Below are positions 12,299 to 13,241 of a DNA stretch of 13,241 nt, in pieces. How positions within the stretch are numbered: position 1 is the first letter of the stretch; the number at the start of each line of letters is the position of its first letter. Made by a program: the position numbers and the translations under genes. This DNA is from CAYOUV01 sp964407265 (GTDB taxonomy: Bacteria; Chloroflexota; Anaerolineae; Anaerolineales; Villigracilaceae), in NCBI GenBank assembly GCA_964407265.1, contig CAYOUV010000078.1, positions 1-13,241 of the forward strand, read 5' to 3'. Under the pieces are notes generated by a model that saw only the letters and a list, made by a program, of their open reading frames with translations, was not told where the DNA came from and searched no databases.

Positions 12299-12862
12299 GT
12301 GAACACAGGACTAAAAATATTTTCCCGCATTGTCCGTGTTTCCTCGTGGCTCGCCATGAGCCTGCTTGGTCTGGTTGCCTGCAGCAGCGCCTCCCCCACG
12401 CCATCCGTCGTTTATCGCCCGCCGACCGCACAGGTCCAGGCGGGCGATGCATTTAGTACGGCGCTGCCCCCGCAATTCCAGCCGACCTTCCCGGCCCAAG
12501 CTGGGGGGTCGAGCCAGACCCCGCCCTGCACGGACAGCCTAAGCTTCCTAAAAGACCTGACCATCCCGGACGGCAGTCAGGTCCCACCCGGCAGCACGAT
12601 CGACAAACGCTGGCTGGTGCTGAACAGCGGTACCTGCAACTGGGACAGCGACTATCGCCTGAAGTTCATCAGCGGCGACCTGATCGGCGCAGCCCGCGAA
12701 CAGGGGCTATACCCGGCGCGCGCCGGGGCGCAGGTCCCGCTGCGCATCCTCTTCACCGCGCCGGACCAGGCCGGGACCTACAACAGCACCTGGCAGGCCG
12801 CCGCCCCGGACGGCACGCCCTTCGGCGACGCGGTCTTCATCGAGATCGTGGTAACGCCCTAA
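12299..12862 (+). CDS. Lipoprotein with NBR1-type (FW) Ig-like domain
   Basis: A GTG-started signal peptide carries the lipobox LVAC at 25-28, followed by a Pro/Gln/Ala-rich linker (29-75) and one Ig-like domain at about 80-187. The domain fits the NBR1 four-tryptophan (FW) type: DLTIPDGSQVPPGSTIDKRW at 86-105, VLNSGTCNW at 107-115, the FISGDLIG strand, and AGTYNSTWQ at 158-166 with FGDAVFIEIVV near the end. Cys77 and Cys113 may pair. In eukaryotes this domain takes part in selective autophagy; bacterial versions, common in Chloroflexota, are extracellular and of unknown ligand. It starts 36 nt after recA without a clear terminator or strong ribosome-binding site, so read-through from recA is possible. 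A role in protein or glycan binding at the cell surface is a guess; the domain call is firm. Confidence 0.87.
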   Translation: MNTGLKIFSRIVRVSSWLAMSLLGLVACSSASPTPSVVYRPPTAQVQAGDAFSTALPPQFQPTFPAQAGGSSQTPPCTDSLSFLKDLTIPDGSQVPPGSTIDKRWLVLNSGTCNWDSDYRLKFISGDLIGAAREQGLYPARAGAQVPLRILFTAPDQAGTYNSTWQAAAPDGTPFGDAVFIEIVVTP

Positions 12863-12879
12863 ACCAGGAGTATTCCATA

Positions 12880-13230
12880 ATGACAGACATCCATTCCGTC
12901 AGCGAGCACTTCGCGGGCAAAGACCAATTCGTCCGCGTACTCTACGACCGTCTGCTGGGACTGCTCCGGACCTTCGGGCCGATCATCGAAGAACCCAAGG
13001 GGACCTCGATCCACCTGGTGCGCAAATCTGCGCTGGCTGGCGTGGAAACGCGCAAGGCCTACCTGCTGCTCAACCTCAAAAGCGACCATCCAATCGACAG
13101 CCCGCGCATCCTCAAGCGCGACCAGCCTTCGGCTCACCGCTTCCATCACAAGCTCAAGATCGAGTCGCTGGAGAATTTCGACGCCGAACTGGAAGGCTGG
13201 CTGAAAGAGGCGTATTTAATTTCGGGGTAA
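12880..13230 (+). CDS. DUF5655 domain protein
   Basis: This small cytoplasmic protein of 116 residues fits DUF5655 along its whole length: SIHLVRKSALAGVETRKAYLLLNL at 43-66, RILKRDQPSAHRFHHKLKI at 76-94 and FDAELEGWLKEAY at 100-112. The core is rich in Arg, Lys and His (HRFHHK at 86-91), which would suit a nucleic-acid or phosphate ligand, but no function is established for the family. An AGGAG at 12866-12870 lies 9 nt before the ATG at 12880, and only 17 nt separate it from the lipoprotein gene upstream, so the two are likely cotranscribed. In other genomes the domain is sometimes fused to other small domains; here it is alone and complete, ending 11 bases before the window edge. Confidence 0.8.
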   Translation: MTDIHSVSEHFAGKDQFVRVLYDRLLGLLRTFGPIIEEPKGTSIHLVRKSALAGVETRKAYLLLNLKSDHPIDSPRILKRDQPSAHRFHHKLKIESLENFDAELEGWLKEAYLISG

Positions 13231-13241
13231 ATACTGATTTT

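Overview
This window looks like ordinary chromosome from a GC-rich, probably Chloroflexota bacterium, most likely Anaerolineae-like. That assignment is inference. It rests on several lipoproteins with Thr/Pro-rich linkers, an NBR1-type Ig lipoprotein, a PD40/TolB-like lipoprotein next to LytM-type M23 peptidases, and the style of the RecA. There is no phage, IS element, CRISPR array, tRNA or rRNA that I can support.

Layout. At 1-519 is the end of a RarA/MgsA C-terminal-domain protein. At 638-1312 is an isochorismatase-family hydrolase, followed by a doubtful ATGA-coupled 59-codon ORF and a hairpin-rich gap. At 1575-2357 is an AT-richer TIM-barrel gene of MNIO/DUF692 type that looks foreign to its neighbours. 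A GNAT acetyltransferase (2448-2993) converges on a MerR-TipAS regulator (3052-3798, minus strand), with a strong hairpin terminator between them. The regulator has a classic MerR promoter with a 19-bp spacer and a perfect operator palindrome. It also has an internal start that would release the drug-binding domain alone, as in Streptomyces tipA. Divergent from it is a DUF3592 membrane protein (3979-4440). Then come an RluA-type pseudouridine synthase (4559-5206) and a ParB/Srx-fold SbnI/SerK-like protein (5264-6094), each with its own promoter.

From 6155 to 11047 five genes are packed with overlaps or gaps of 6 nt or less: a 7-TPR lipoprotein, a small unknown protein, an M23 lipoprotein, a PD40 beta-propeller lipoprotein with an unassigned C-terminal domain, and a second M23 lipoprotein with a C-terminal Ig-like domain. 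I read this as one operon for cell-wall cutting and its control at the outer face of the membrane. It is the best candidate for an undescribed system here.

The window ends with recA (11162-12262), which has its own promoter and a LexA-box-like site, then an NBR1-Ig lipoprotein (12299-12862) and a DUF5655 protein (12880-13230). No gene-free stretch exceeds 300 bases. The longest, 1313-1571, is covered below.
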